Shown one piece after another: positions 49,911-61,648 of a stretch of 64,000 bases of DNA. A model generated the notes under the pieces. That model did not search any database. It was given only the letters and a program-made list of their open reading frames with translations, and was not told where the DNA came from. Source of the stretch: Gonocerus acuteangulatus (taxonomy: Eukaryota; Arthropoda; Insecta; Hemiptera; Coreidae); assembly GCA_946811695.1 (NCBI GenBank), contig OX328132.1, forward strand, positions 95,995,456 to 96,059,455, read 5' to 3'. The translations under genes were made by a program, and so were the position numbers. The first letter of the stretch is position 1. Every line of letters begins with the position of its first letter.

Positions 49911-49950
49911 GTTTGTGTGGCGGCAAAAAAAAAGGAAAAAAAAAAAAAAA

Positions 49951-50132
49951 AAAGAACTTTGGTTTAAGATTTATTGAATATCATTTCAGGACGGTTTAAA
50001 CATAGAAAATATAATGAAAGAGTACAATATAATTACCAATGAGAAACGGTAGACTTTTTCTATAGGGTAAAAAAATTGGAGAAAATGGATCTTGAGATCA
50101 TTACATTAAAGTTTTAAGAATGATTAAGGAGA
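49951..50132 (+). repeat. Direct repeat of about 185 bp, right copy
   Basis: See the copy at 47973. The two copies enclose about 1.8 kb including a SINE head and the decayed coding fragment. Confidence 0.75.
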
Positions 50133-51067
50133 ATAAAAGAAAATGATTAACATTGAAAGAAAATAAGCACTAAGAAATAAAGCAATATACGCAAAAGAAA
50201 AAAAAAAAGTTTCTAAATTAATATCCAAACCCCTGTCTGCATTTCTTCATTTTCTTCTATACACATTTCCTACCGATGTATCTATCATCTTAGAGAAAAC
50301 AAGGCCAATCACAATCACAATTTTTCTATACTGTAAAACGAGATTTCCCATGGAAAGACGCACAAACGATTTTCGAAATCGCTCATTTCGATTATCTAGA
50401 TGGTGATTCTCACACTGTATTAGCTACAAGATCTATAGGAACAGGATGATTTTTTCCCCTGTCCCAAGGGTGTTCCCATTTCATTAGGCCCAAAGTCGGA
50501 ATAGTGGAAGTTGGACCAAATTACATACCACTATAAATGAGTGATATATAATTGTAAAACTGGGAGAAAAAAAATTATCAATTTTTCCCCTGCTCTACGA
50601 TGATCAAGTAAGCCACACATCAGTCACACTGGACATTAAAAAAAAAAAAAAAATTAGAGCGCTTTACAACGCTAAAAGTTACGTATTTTAAATAAGGATT
50701 TAAAGCAACTATGGTTATAAAAAAATCTCCTGCTTCTTCTGAGATGTAGAAGATCACATTTCTAGCAAAACTTGTTCAAGTAAATTTTAGAAGAAAAATC
50801 AACTGCCTTTATCTGCATATCCGATCATAACACCGCAAAGAAGGGAAGGGATTAGAGTACGCCTTCGTTCGTTGTTCTAACTAGTTTACCCTATTGTCTC
50901 AGATAATACATGTTCACACGTCAAAACACTTTTAATTCGAGTTCATTCTTGGTGGTAACGTTGTTTAGTCATGACTTGTCATGAGTTAAAATTGAATACC
51001 ACTATTTGTCTGAGTGTTTGTGGGGTGGTACGAACTTTGACGTTTTCCTTCAATAAAATCATCAAAA

Positions 51068-51070
<3 letters not shown>
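50133..51070. other. Unassigned region
   Basis: No gene, RNA or repeat that I can support beyond A-runs at 50200 and 50639. Confidence 0.45.
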
Positions 51071-51131
<61 letters not shown>

Positions 51132-51145
51132 TATACATATACAGT
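51071..51145. repeat. (TA)n microsatellite
   Basis: TA repeats adjoining a repeat module starting CAGTGTGTCCCGATTTTAAA. Confidence 0.9.
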
Positions 51146-51290
51146 GTGTCCCGATTTTAAATGGCAAAACTTCAGAAGCGTGTAGGGGACCAAAACAAAA
51201 AGTCCTAAGAGAGTTGCTCGTTTTTGCTTCGTTTCGGAGAAAATCGTAAAACAAGAAACGAAACAAGTTTTCATTTTTGTACTTACCTAT
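51143..51290 (+). repeat. (TA)n-linked dispersed repeat, sense copy
   Basis: CAGTGTGTCCCGATTTTAAA then TGGCAAAACTTCAGAAGCGT and AAACGAAACAAGTTTTCATT. The inverse copy at 58372-58518 also abuts a (TA)n tract. Probably one end of a DNA element of unknown type. Confidence 0.7.
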
Positions 51291-51376
51291 TTCAATTTTC
51301 AATGGAAAAAAATTGTCATTACGAATTATTTCAAGAATACAATTACTAAAATTCAATCTCTTGATGCTGATATAGT

Positions 51377-51520
51377 TTTCATGTACGATTTTTTTCAACG
51401 GTAATGCTTTAGAAGCAGGTCGAGAGTATGAGCGCCAATTCACAAATAGAAGAATGCTTAATCGACGCGTCTTTTTGTTAACTTTTAATAGACTACGAGA
51501 GACTGGGTCATTTTATTTAT
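51377..51520 (+). repeat. Dispersed inverted repeat, left copy
   Basis: Contains GTTAACTTTTAATAGACTAC and GAGAGACTGGGTCATT and is inverted at 54700-54830. The pair may mark ends of one rearranged element. Confidence 0.65.
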
Positions 51521-51655
51521 TACCTTACTTTTAGCACTTTCCTCCGAAGGAAAGTAGCTATTGAGGTTGGACTCATGACGGAATTTTTGAAAAATTTCTT
51601 CGAATCTTTATTGATCCTACCTAGTAGACACCGAAAATGACCCCCGTTAAAATTT

Positions 51656-51688
51656 ATATATATCTATATATCTATATATATATATATA

Positions 51689-51745
<57 letters not shown>
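51656..51745. repeat. (TA)n microsatellite
   Basis: TA with TC and GC interruptions, directly left of a diverged tandem array. Confidence 0.9.
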
Positions 51746-51749
<4 letters not shown>

Positions 51750-52312
51750 CTGTTAACACGATAGCGGCCAGAGTTTTTGTTTTTTCTTCATGAAACGTGG
51801 TATATAGCGTTCAAATAGCAAACGATTGAACGAGTTCGGTAACCACCAAAATCGGTCCACCGGGAGGGGGGGTTTACCCCGGACCCAAAACACTAATTTG
51901 ACCATACCAGCCGTAGTTTTTGTTATATTTCAACAAAACTCGGTATTCGTTATTTTGATCTAAAGAGAGAATTCCGTTGTAAAAATAAACTAAATCGGTT
52001 CATTAGAAGGGGGGGTTTACACCGGACCCACAATACCAATTTGCCACTGCCAGCCGTAATTTTTGTTACATTTCAACGAAACTTGGTATTCGTGGTGGTA
52101 ATCAACAGAGAAAAATGGGTTGTAAAAATAAACTAAATCGGGTTATTTGGAGGGGGGGTTTACTCCGGACCTAAAGTACTAATATACTCATAACGGTCGT
52201 AATTTCTGCTGTATTGTAACGAAATGCGGTATGCGTCGTGGGTATCTCATGAGAAAGAAGTGTTGTAAAAATGAAGTAAATCGGTCTATTGGAAAGGAGG
52301 GTTTACTTTAAA
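51746..52312 (+). repeat. Diverged tandem array, unit about 130-140 bp
   Basis: Four to five units, each with a version of (A/C)AGCCGTA(A/G)TTTTTGTTA, TTTCAACGAAACTTGGTATT, TAAACTAAATCGG and a G-run followed by GTTTACxCCGGACC. The first unit opens TGTGTCTGTTAACACGATAG next to the (TA)n. A relative lies in the spacer of the foldback element (61650-61880). Confidence 0.75.
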
Positions 52313-52751
52313 CTCTGTTTCATTAGAAGTAGCCAGCCACACGTAGGTTCCCAAAGGCGCCGCGAGGAGCGCTATCTCCCACAAGGGGGACTGTATCTTG
52401 TTCCTGCGTCAGATCAAAAGACGGAAAATGAAGTTTTTGTGTATTTCTTAAATAGTACAGTATCATGTAATACCATAACTCTGGAAGCAAATTATTTACA
52501 AAAATAATAATTGAAAAGTTCTCATAAGAAATGTAAAAGTGCAGAACTATTTACATTTTTATTTTATTTATATAGGTTATTTACAGCAAATTATTCAGTA
52601 ATGTAGTCTACACTAAAAAAATTCTGAGGAAAGTGCTTAGTTATGCAGCTCCTGCGTGAGGGAATTTTTTTTATGTTACCATTTATTTAATTTAGATATT
52701 GCTTAAAATGTTGCCTTCGTGCAGATTCGTAATCATTACATCTAGCATTGA
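52313..52751. other. Unassigned region
   Basis: AT-rich, no supported feature. Confidence 0.4.
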
Positions 52752-52826
52752 CGGGGTCTCCCGTGGTCTAGTGGCTAGCGCGCTTGATTCATAAGCGGGA
52801 GATGGTGGGTTCGATCCCCACTGGCG
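52752..52826 (+). mobile_element. SINE family A head
   Basis: GGGGTCTCCCGTGGTCTAGT (A box) and GGTGGGTTCGATCCCCACTG (B box), very tRNA-like, followed by GCGCACACTGGGCAAAATGA. It lacks the acceptor-stem complement of a true tRNA. Its body may be the stretch at 54241. Confidence 0.75.
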
Positions 52827-53408
52827 CACACTGGGCAAAATGACTACTTTACGGCGACAAAAGTCGAAAATGTGATGTCGTCGTAGAAAGTCAATTCACG
52901 TGTCAAAACGTCCTCAAGTCTTCTATTAATTAAAAACCAAACAATTTTTTTTATCTATTTTAACCCAAACCTGTTTAAAACAATAAGGAATGAAACCATT
53001 GCTAGTCTCTTCCACTTCCTCGGTTTAGTCTTGTTCCAACTATGGTCCTTTTAAGTTGTGTTTTAAAACTTGTGTGCAAATTTTAAAAATTCTTTTCACA
53101 ATGGATTTATTACCTAGCGGTATGTTCTTTATAAATATATAATATATATCTAATAACAGAAAGGCATATCGAAGAAAAAAAAATATTAATGAAATTATTA
53201 CTAGATTGTTTATATGTTGTTGATTACTCAAGTTTGAGTAAGGTTTTAAAAAAAGTTCCACAAAGTTCCACTTCCAAATATTTTTTTTCGATAAGCCTTA
53301 AGCTTCTGCTTTACTGTCTTGAGACTTTCAGCTCCCCCTTCTTCCCCCTTTTCATGCAAATTTAAATTTAGTTTAGACAGTCAGATAGAAGCTGAAGAAT
53401 CCGCGGCG

Positions 53409-54238
53409 CACAGTGGGCGAAAATCACATTTTAGGTGGACAAAATTCAAAACAAAATTTTACAAATCACTTACTAAATACTGTCTAGTATTAGTAGGATT
53501 AAGGTAAAATGTAAATATTTACTTTCTTGGATCATGAACGGGCGCGGAAGGGTATATTAATCGGACTCTAAGAAAGGGAACATTTTTCCAGTGTTTATTG
53601 CAGTTTTGTTCTTGTAATTACTTTTCCATTTTTATAACAGAAACTATACATGATTATTTAAATTTCATGTTACCGATGTGTATGTAATTAGCCAATGTAA
53701 GTGTAGTTTACCACATGATCCACTTCAAGAACTGTCATTAGAAAATGAGGCAGACGATACTGACTCGTCAAAAGAAAATGCTGAAGGATGTAGCAGTATT
53801 GAATCAGACGATGATTGATGGATAATTCGTTTTTAGTGCATAATATAATTGCATATATTTGTTATTATTAAAAAACAAAAAAAAAAAAACGAGTCAGTAC
53901 AATTACTTCTTTCTTCAAGTTGTTAGTCTAGTTTTGTTATTTATTTTCGAATTATAGCCTATGTATTATTTTTTATGAATATATGTATTATGTTTATGTA
54001 AATAATAGATGTAAAAAGGTACTAATTAAATGTTCCATAGATTTACAAAATGTTTTCCCAATTTTTATCTATTATGTCAAAGAATTTGTGTGTCTAAAAC
54101 ATTTGTTTGTTGGATATACTAAAAACTATGGGTCAACAATTTTTTAAAATATTTTTCCTTATCTCAGTGACCTCAAAAATATTGAAAAACACAAAAAAAT
54201 AATTTTGTCGCCCTAAAAGTGGATTTTTGCCCAGTGTG
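53409..54238 (+). mobile_element. DNA transposon with CACAGTGGGC-type ends, copy 2
   Basis: Left end CACAGTGGGCGAAAATCACA and TTTTAGGTGGACAAAATTC; right end, other strand, CACACTGGGCAAAAATCCAC and TTTTAGGGCGACAAAATTA. 830 bp, a shorter deletion derivative of copy 1, keeping the acidic protein tail LENEADDTDSSKENAEGCSS. Confidence 0.78.
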
Positions 54239-54240
54239 CG

Positions 54241-54335
54241 GCGCCAGAAATTTTCTCATCTCAGGGCTCGCTGAGAAAATTCCTGGATGCACCCTGGATC
54301 TCGGAGCTAATGCCTAAGAATTATGTCGATGCGCC

Positions 54336-54370
<35 letters not shown>
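54241..54370 (+). mobile_element. SINE family A body with poly(A)
   Basis: CCAGAAATTTTCTCATCTCA, GGGCTCGCTGAGAAAATTCC and GATGCGCCGT then poly(A) from about 54339. It has no tRNA head of its own and starts directly at the transposon end, so the transposon apparently split a SINE whose head is at 52752. Confidence 0.7.
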
Positions 54371-54373
<3 letters not shown>

Positions 54374-55796
54374 AGCATTGCCTTGATAAATTGTAGCTAA
54401 ACACTGTTCTGATAATATTTGGTGCACTTCATCTATGATTCGGTCTCTTAATTGCTCCCTTCAGTTGATTGACACCGAATAAAATTCCTGCTTCAAGGTT
54501 CCCCATGCCAATTAATAAAATTCCATATCTTTGCATAATTTTGAATTAATAAATTCTGCAATATTTGAAGATGGGTACGGGTGGCGATTACCACCTTTCA
54601 AAGTTCGTCATATTGCCTGCTGCGATATTCCTAATGCAGGCGTTGGAGTCAAATTTCTTCACCGAAGATCTACTCTTAATGCTTCCTGGAATTGGTCACC
54701 TTCATTACGAAGTAAGAATGACCCAGTCTCTCGTAGTCTATTAAAAGTTAACAAAAAGACACTGTTCTATTTGTGAATCAACGCGCATACTCTCGCACCG
54801 CTTCTAAACCATTACCGTTGCAGAAAACCTTACTTAAGGGGAGTATACAGCGATGGGGTCACCGATCTGGACCAATTCTTTTCTGGTGATTATACATCGA
54901 AAAATAGTCGACACATTTCCGAGCGTTCCGTCCAATGCGACTTAGGAGCCGAGAAATAAAATAAAATAAGTAGAAAGTGCTTTATTTTTTATATCGTGTT
55001 TAGAAAATGATATCGAGATGGTTCTTTCACCAATTCATTTGTTTTACGGAGTAGATTAAAAAAAAAATATAATCGTTAAACAATAATTTATATTTCGTCA
55101 AATATATTCAAAAATATGCTTATGTTTTCAACTAAACTAGTATTATAAATGTTTTTACATAAAAAATAATAGCAGATTTAAAATCAGCACCCCAAGAAAC
55201 ACTAATGTGGTGAATATCATTGAAAAAAAAAATAATGATTTTTCCCAGTGTGGGGCTTAAAAGTTTTAAGAGGCTAAAAATTTGTAAGTGAACAAGTAAT
55301 GTGACGTTTTGAAATTGAATATCTCCCCTTGAGATAATCCGATTTTAACGTTTTTGAAATCTCTCAAAAGAAGAAAGACTCCTTTTTCTAACCATATAAA
55401 TGACTATTGTATTATCTCAAAAGGTACTAGCAAAAAATGGTTCTCAAAATAAAAGTAAAATGTAAACTTATTTGCATATAACGTCAATCCCAGAACACGT
55501 AGAAACACCCCGATTGGAAGGAAATGTGGCATATTAAAACCTTTATCAACCCTCAAAGTTTGGTTTGAATTGGGTAAATATTCGTTTAAATATGGCCGGA
55601 TTGTTGAATCTTTATCAAAATTTTTAAGTGTCCCCCTTTAGCGAAATTTAAAATACATTTTTTTTTTATTTTTGTAATATTCCCAAAATTTGAATTTAGG
55701 GGTTCTTCAATGTGCTAAAACCGAATCTGACATCCGTTTTTAAATCAAAAATTTTTTTACATACTCGACATTTAAAAAGTTATCGATTATAAAAAA
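54371..55796. other. Unassigned region with inverted-repeat copy
   Basis: Holds the inverse copy (54700-54830) of the repeat at 51377. At 55245 TTTTTCCCAGTGTGGGGC looks like a lone right end of the CACAGTGGGC family. An open frame at 54531-54776 is unrecognised. Confidence 0.4.
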
Positions 55797-55816
55797 AAAA
55801 TGCCAACAAATCCTGA

Positions 55817-56332
55817 CTCCTCGATATCCTTAAAGCCAATGGATTTCCTACACACATCATCACCCATCTCATAAATTCTTTTAATAACCCCAAACCCCTC
55901 CCCACTATCCAAGACAATATAGTCCCTCAATTCAGAGGCCTCCCATATATCCCAAACCTCGCCGAAAAAATTCAAATATCCCTACGCAATACATTCCCCA
56001 ATCTAAAACTAGGACTTTCGACACAGAGCAAACTAAAAAACTTATATACGACTCTAAAAGACCCTATCCCACAAAAAGACAGAACCAATGTAGTCTACAG
56101 AATCCACTGCATGACACCGAACTGCAATAGTACGTACATTGGACAGACTAAAAACCCAGTAAGAAAACGAATCAACAATCAGAAAAACGATGTAAGGAAT
56201 AAAGACATAAAGACCTCTTTAACTAGACATGCCATCACAGACGGACATAACTTCGATTTTGACCAATACTCCATCCTCTCCACTGAATCCAACGAGGATA
56301 CCTCCTTTCCGAATAAATATTTATCCACCTAG
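55817..56332 (+). pseudogene. Penelope-like element C-terminal fragment (GIY-YIG)
   Basis: Open for 171 codons: DILKANGFPTHIITHLINSF, then FRGLPYIPNLAEKIQISLRN, FPNLKLGLSTQSKLKNLYTT and LKDPIPQKDRTNVVYRIHCM, then the endonuclease core CNSTYIGQTKNPVRKRI and SLTRHAITDGHNFDFDQYSI. The frame is blocked upstream by TGA at 55814 and the RT is absent. It is a different lineage from the copies at 20.9 kb and 57-58 kb. Confidence 0.85.
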
Positions 56333-56747
56333 AACCAGTAAATGACAAAATTAATAAAGAAGTCATCTCCTCTACCTACTCCATCTTCCATTTATTAAAA
56401 ACTTCTTCCTAAAACTCTATACCGCCTGCAATATAGCCCTTCATACCTGCCTCCCTTCCATTAACACAAAATTTTACGACATCTGACTTTACGAAGCCGC
56501 TTTGTCTTTCTTCCCTAATGTAGCCCCCAACTCATTGTGTGTTCAAGAACCCCCCCCCCCCCCTCACCAACTCCTTTCTCCTAAGTTTCCTTGTATCAAC
56601 TGTCAGAAATGATCCCGTATCTGTGAGGCATAGTTCTCAATCTTCTCATCGGTAAGCCCATCTTATTATTCTTATATCTGTTCCCATGTACCTATAATCT
56701 AAGCGCTGCTATAGCATATTGATTTTCTAGCTATATATTATGTTTTT

Positions 56748-56752
<5 letters not shown>
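56333..56752. other. Region between two Penelope fragments
   Basis: Likely the 3' non-coding part of the preceding fragment, with a C-run at 56550. No gene. Confidence 0.4.

Positions 56753-56807
<55 letters not shown>
56753..56807. repeat. (TA)n microsatellite
   Basis: Lies at the 3' end of the antisense Penelope-like element. Confidence 0.9.
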
Positions 56808-56811
<4 letters not shown>

Positions 56812-56884
56812 TTTGAGGTTTCTTCGCTGGGGAGAATTATTTGTGTTAATACGGCATTCTCCAGCGGTCGATTTATTTGCGTAA

Positions 56885-56918
56885 TATTTCGCAGAAATCA
56901 CATTCTGCTTCTTCAGAC
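56885..56918 (-). ncRNA. Hammerhead-ribozyme-like motif of the antisense Penelope-like element
   Basis: Minus strand CTGAAGA, stem II GCAGAA/TTCTGC with loop TGTGAT, then GAAA. It has the conserved core boxes with a different stem II from the motif at 20.4/21.7 kb, so base pairing is kept while the sequence changes. It lies about 60 nt past the end of the coding region, in the 3' flank. Confidence 0.55.
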
Positions 56919-56980
56919 GGTCCATGGCTTTAAATTTTTTGTATACTTGTTATTTTTTAATAACCTATATATTCCATCGA

Positions 56981-58206
56981 TCATATTGCCATATGGCAAG
57001 TTTCAGATGTGCATTGTTGTACCGAGGCCTGTTGACATAGAGTAGAGCCGATGGGACTGCTTTGAGACTGTTCTACGTCTTGCTTCTTTGCGCTTGCTTG
57101 TATTTTCCCACCCGATCTTCCTTCAATAGTTCTGAGAACGGGTTTCCATGTAGGATGTAGAATGACACCTTCATCTCTGTTCAGAGTCTTAGGTTGCTTG
57201 AATATTTCGACAGCCTCTCTTACTAGCCTTCTTTGACGATTGTCTACTTTGGCTAGGACTCTGGCTTCGTCAAAAAGCATTTGCCCGGGACATTCTTCAC
57301 CATGTCTTGCAACGGCAGACGTTTTTGTGCGTCTCAGGCGGTAATCAGCGCAATGTTGGCCTTTTCTAGTGGCTATTTTCTTCCCCGTCTGTCCTACGTA
57401 GACTGTCCCACAGTCGCAAGGGAGAAGATAAACGCCTTTGTCTTGCAGCCTCTGTTTATCTTTTGCCGATCCTAGCCAGTCGCCTATTTTATCCAAAGGT
57501 CGAAAAGCGACGTCTACTCCTCGACTTATGAACAGTCTGCCTATCTTCTCACTTATCCCTCGGACGTATGGCAGCGATACTCTGTGACCCAGTTCTTCTT
57601 TTTGTGTCTCAACAATTTCTTTTTTTTTCTTTTTAATACGACTAACTGCTCTATCTACTTCCCTTGTTGCATAGCCGTTAGACTTGAGGTCGTTCTTGAG
57701 GAAAGCGAGTTCTTTATCTAGGTAGGCTTCGTTGCTACATAATTCGAAAGCCCTGTGAGTCAGAGTCTGCACAACTCCTCTCTTCTGCGCTGGGTGGTGG
57801 TGGGATTAAGCATGCAGATATCGTCCGGTAGATGTAGGTTTCCTGTAGACTGTATGTCCCAATCCGCCGCCTGGTTCCTTGATGATCAGAAGATCCAAAA
57901 ATGGAAGCTTTCCATCCTTCTCTTCTTCCATTGTAAAATTGATTGATGGGTGGGAAGCATTCAGAAAGCTTAGGAACTTTTTTAATTCTTCAGGACCATG
58001 CTGCCAGACTACTAATACGTCGTCTACGTATCTGAGCCACAATTTCGGCTTGAGAGTTGCCGTATTTATCGCTTGCTTCTCAAATTCCTCCATAAAGATG
58101 TCTGCTACCACTGGTGATAGAGGGCTCCCCATCGCCACTCCATCCTTTTGTTTGTAGATAACATCTTTATATTGGAAAAAACAAGACGTGAGGCATATCT
58201 CTGCGA
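56981..58206 (-). pseudogene. Penelope-like element (RT + GIY-YIG), 5'-truncated, one nonsense codon
   Basis: Minus strand. The RT part has CLTSCFFQYKDVIYKQKDGV, AMGSPLSPVVADIFMEEFE and LWLRYVDDVLVVW (catalytic YVDD), then KLPFLDLLI and HTVYRKPTSTGRYLHA. An in-frame TAA at 57803-57805 follows, and the same frame resumes with SHHHPAQKRGVVQTLTHRA. Downstream are VDVAFRPLDKIGDWLGSAKD and the endonuclease CDCGTVYVGQTGKKIATRKG, then ARHGEECPGQMLFDEARVL. The element is cut off at about 58206, inside the RT fingers, by unrelated sequence. Apart from one stop and the truncation the frame is open over 1.2 kb, so it is not very old. Confidence 0.9.
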
Positions 58207-58371
58207 GTATATATATATGTATTAAATCTGTCCTGCTTGTTTTTACAGCCCTGATGAAGGCTTGAATGAACAATAAAACCATTTTCACTTGTAAAATGTA
58301 GTTTTATTAAGAAGCAACGAGCGAACCCCGACAATCCCTACCTTCGCATCATCAACGGTCAACGATCTCCT

Positions 58372-58514
58372 CTCAATGAAAACTTGTTTCGTTTCTTTTT
58401 TTGCGATTTTCTCCAAAATGAAGCAAAAACGAGCAAATCTCTAAAGGTCTTTTTTTCTTCGTTTTTAGGTCCCCTACACGTCCTGACGTTTTGCCATTTA
58501 AAATCGGGACACCC

Positions 58515-58569
<55 letters not shown>
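58372..58569 (-). repeat. (TA)n-linked dispersed repeat, antisense copy
   Basis: Inverse of 51143-51290: ATTTAAAATCGGGACACCC next to a (TA)n tract (58519-58569), and GAAAACTTGTTTCGTTTC at the other side. Confidence 0.7.
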
Positions 58570-58572
<3 letters not shown>

Positions 58573-58802
58573 TAAACTCGAGATACTTGTTGCAAATTGC
58601 TTCAATGAGTACAACCTAAAGAAACACACAAAAAAAAAAAAAAGAAAAAAAAAAGAAGAAAAACTCAGGAGCATGCGGTGAATAATTCGTGTAGCTGTTT
58701 GCACGGTAGGGCGATGACGACCTGGGGTTCTTTCGCGCAAAAACACCACAAACAAACAACCTATTCCGAAAATTGTTAACGTCCCAATAGGCTTTCATTG
58801 GG

Positions 58803-59200
58803 GGCGAGGTTAGCTGAGTGGTAGAGAACTGGACTAATAAGTTGGAGGACCTGAGTTCAGATCCCGAGCTAGCACTAAAGATTTTTTCTTCTAGTGTCTT
58901 CGTCCATGGGTTGAATTCGGCCTCCCTGACCGTCCCTAAGCCAACCCAGCCTTTAATTAATTTAATAATGGGTACCATGCTCATGGCCTCAGCAGCTTAT
59001 GCACAATAATTGATATTAAAAAATAAGGGGTACCTTGGGTGCTAATCACTCTAGCAGTAGAAGCAACCAAGGGGAAAATCAGGCGGCCAGAGCATAGTAC
59101 TGACCACACTATCTCTCTAGTGTGCCGTATGATCATGAATCAGATACCTCTATAGTACCTGCCCCTCAGGGCCCAAGTGGCCTGTTACGGGACTGATTTT
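58803..59200 (+). mobile_element. tRNA-derived SINE, family B (longest copy)
   Basis: GCGAGGTTAGCTGAGTGGTA, CTGAGTTCAGATCCCGAGCT (B box), CTAGTGTCTTCGTCCATGGG, CCAACCCAGCCTTTAATTAA, GGCGGCCAGAGCATAGTACT and GGCCTGTTACGGGACTGA with a T-run. It contains about 60 bp more than the copy at 34496 (around 58975-59070). Confidence 0.82.
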
Positions 59201-59910
59201 TTTTTTAATAGGCTTTTATTTCCGCATTACTTCTTTAATTTTGTTCAACATTTTAATAACAACAATTAAACTGGATGTGTTTTTTTGTCCTGAGTCGAAT
59301 AAGACCAGCCCCAGGTTTCTATGTTAATCCCTTGTCGAGATATTGAATTGTTTCAGCTTTTTCGCCATTCGGCCCACTGTGAGACGTAGTTTACCCATGG
59401 CCGAGGTAAGTCTAAACTTTCGATGAATCGATTGTTCGAATTTAGGGTTCAATGTACTCTGATCGTAAAAATAGGGGAACCCAGACGTATGAAAATCTTT
59501 CATTGTTAACGCCAGCAGGAGATGAAAGTACTCGTTCAGTTGAACCAGCCGCTGGCACACAAAGGCAACTCTTAATTTCCATAGTATGTATGAGTCCTTT
59601 AAATTGGGTATCTATTTAATAGGGAATTACATGTATCATCCAGTTAGCAAAAGTAAAATTATTGTCGAATATCACACCTTGAGATATTTTTCAAAAAGGT
59701 TAAATGCTGAGGAGAACAACAAACGGGAAGGTTTTTCATTTATTTAATGTTCGTTTCTACAAAGTAAGCAATTGAATCTAATACCTTGGCTAGCATTTAG
59801 GATAAGATCTACGTAAATAAACAAGTTACGGTCAGATTCGAATTCAGCGACCCTCAAAACCATGGAAGCTCTAGTTATTTCTTCTTAAATGACTTCATAC
59901 GAAATTTGAC
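59201..59910. other. Region left of the foldback element
   Basis: No supported gene; short antisense frame at 59324-59560 unrecognised. Confidence 0.4.
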
Positions 59911-60394
59911 CTTCAAATGGTGTGTGTGAAGCTGGCGTCTCATTTCGTGGAAACTCAAAATTTTTTGAGAGTTCTGGCTTTATTTTGAATAGTTCTAGAG
60001 TTCTTGATAAGTTAAATTAATAGTTCCGGCCTTTAAAGCAAAAAAAAAAATGGCATAAAAAATGATTTGCCAAGTTCACACAGCAAATCATTTTGTTTTT
60101 CGACATTTTCCGTATCAGCAATTGTCAGAATTAAAAAAATCATAGATTTGTAAGAGTTCTGAGGATAATTCTACATTTTAGAAGCAAAAAAAAAAAAAAA
60201 AACCATTAAAAAAGAAAAAGATTTACCAAAATTATCCCGATATACACAAGGTTTGAGATATAAAGCGAATCAATAACTAATTGTTTTGATTATTCTAAAC
60301 GAGTTCTAATATAGTTCAAGTCATGTACAATGACTTTCCGACCAGCTCTGATACAAGGATTAATCGGAAGTATTTAAAAAAAATTATTATATTT

Positions 60395-61135
60395 GTAAAA
60401 TACGTTCATATTTGTAAAAATAAAAAATTCAACGCCACTCGAAATTTGACAGTTCTCATTATTCCAAAAGAGTTCTGATACAGTTAAAGACATGACTTTT
60501 GATTTTCCCAAGAGTTCTGGTACAAGAAATGATGAGAAGTATTTTTCAACAATTATTATACTTGAAAAATGCATGTGGTAAATTTGAAATTGCAACCACG
60601 GTCTATAAGAAGGAGTTCTGATTATTCCAAAAGAGTTCTGATATAGTTAAAGACATGACTTATAATTTTCCCAAGAGTTCTGGTACAAGAAATGATGAGA
60701 AGTATTTTTCAACAATTATTATACTTGAAAACAGCATGTGATAAATTTGAAATTGCAACCACGGTCTATAAGAAGGAGTTCTGATTATTCCAAAAGAGTT
60801 CTGATATAGTTAAAGACATGACTTATGATTTTCCCAAGAGTTCTGGTACAAGAAATGATGAGAAGTATTTTTCAACAATTATTATACTTGAAAAATGCAT
60901 GTGGCAAAATTTGTAATTGCAACCACGGTCTATAAGAAAGAGTTCTGAATATTCCAAAAGGGTTCTGATATAGTTAAAGACATGACATATGATTTTCCCA
61001 AGAGTTCTGGTACAAGAAATGATGAGAAGTATTTTTCAACAGTTATTATACTTGAAAACTGCATGTGATAAATTTGAAATTGCAACCACGGTCTATAAGA
61101 AGGAGTTCTGATTATTCCAAAAGAGTTCTGATACT
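60395..61135 (+). repeat. 163-bp tandem array, left arm
   Basis: Four full units and one divergent outer unit. Each holds AAAGAGTTCTGATATAGTTA, CCCAAGAGTTCTGGTACAAG, TTTTTCAACAATTATTATAC and GCAACCACGGTCTATAAGAA. The word AGTTCTG occurs about three times per unit. Confidence 0.9.
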
Positions 61136-61368
61136 TAAAATAAAACACCTACATTTTATTTTGATATATGTATTTCATTTTAATGCTCATTTGTACAATT
61201 ACGAATTAGAAATACTGCCTTTGTATATATTTAAATATCTGTGTGGATGTCCGAGTGAATGCTTGTGGATTGTATATATGTATGAATGGGCGTATATGTG
61301 TGCGTATGTATCTTTCGATATATATAGTATGAGAATATAATAGTGTGTAGGTATGAATATCTACATAA

Positions 61369-61414
<46 letters not shown>

Positions 61415-61608
61415 TATATATCAATAATAATATTAAATCAATGAAAAATGTCATTGTGAATTCATTGTAATAGTACCCGTATTCATATTTACTGTAACTA
61501 AAGTACTAACCTCACTAATAATAAATATAACTAAATTAACATTTTATTATAAGAAAATTCCTGCAAAAAGAATTTTTTGTAAGCAAAAAATAAATAAGTA
61601 AATAATAC

Positions 61609-61648
<40 letters not shown>

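Noticed and set aside
52752..52826. Candidate tRNA gene
   Set aside because: A and B boxes are good but the 5' acceptor strand has no complementary 3' strand, and the same head occurs in several SINE copies.
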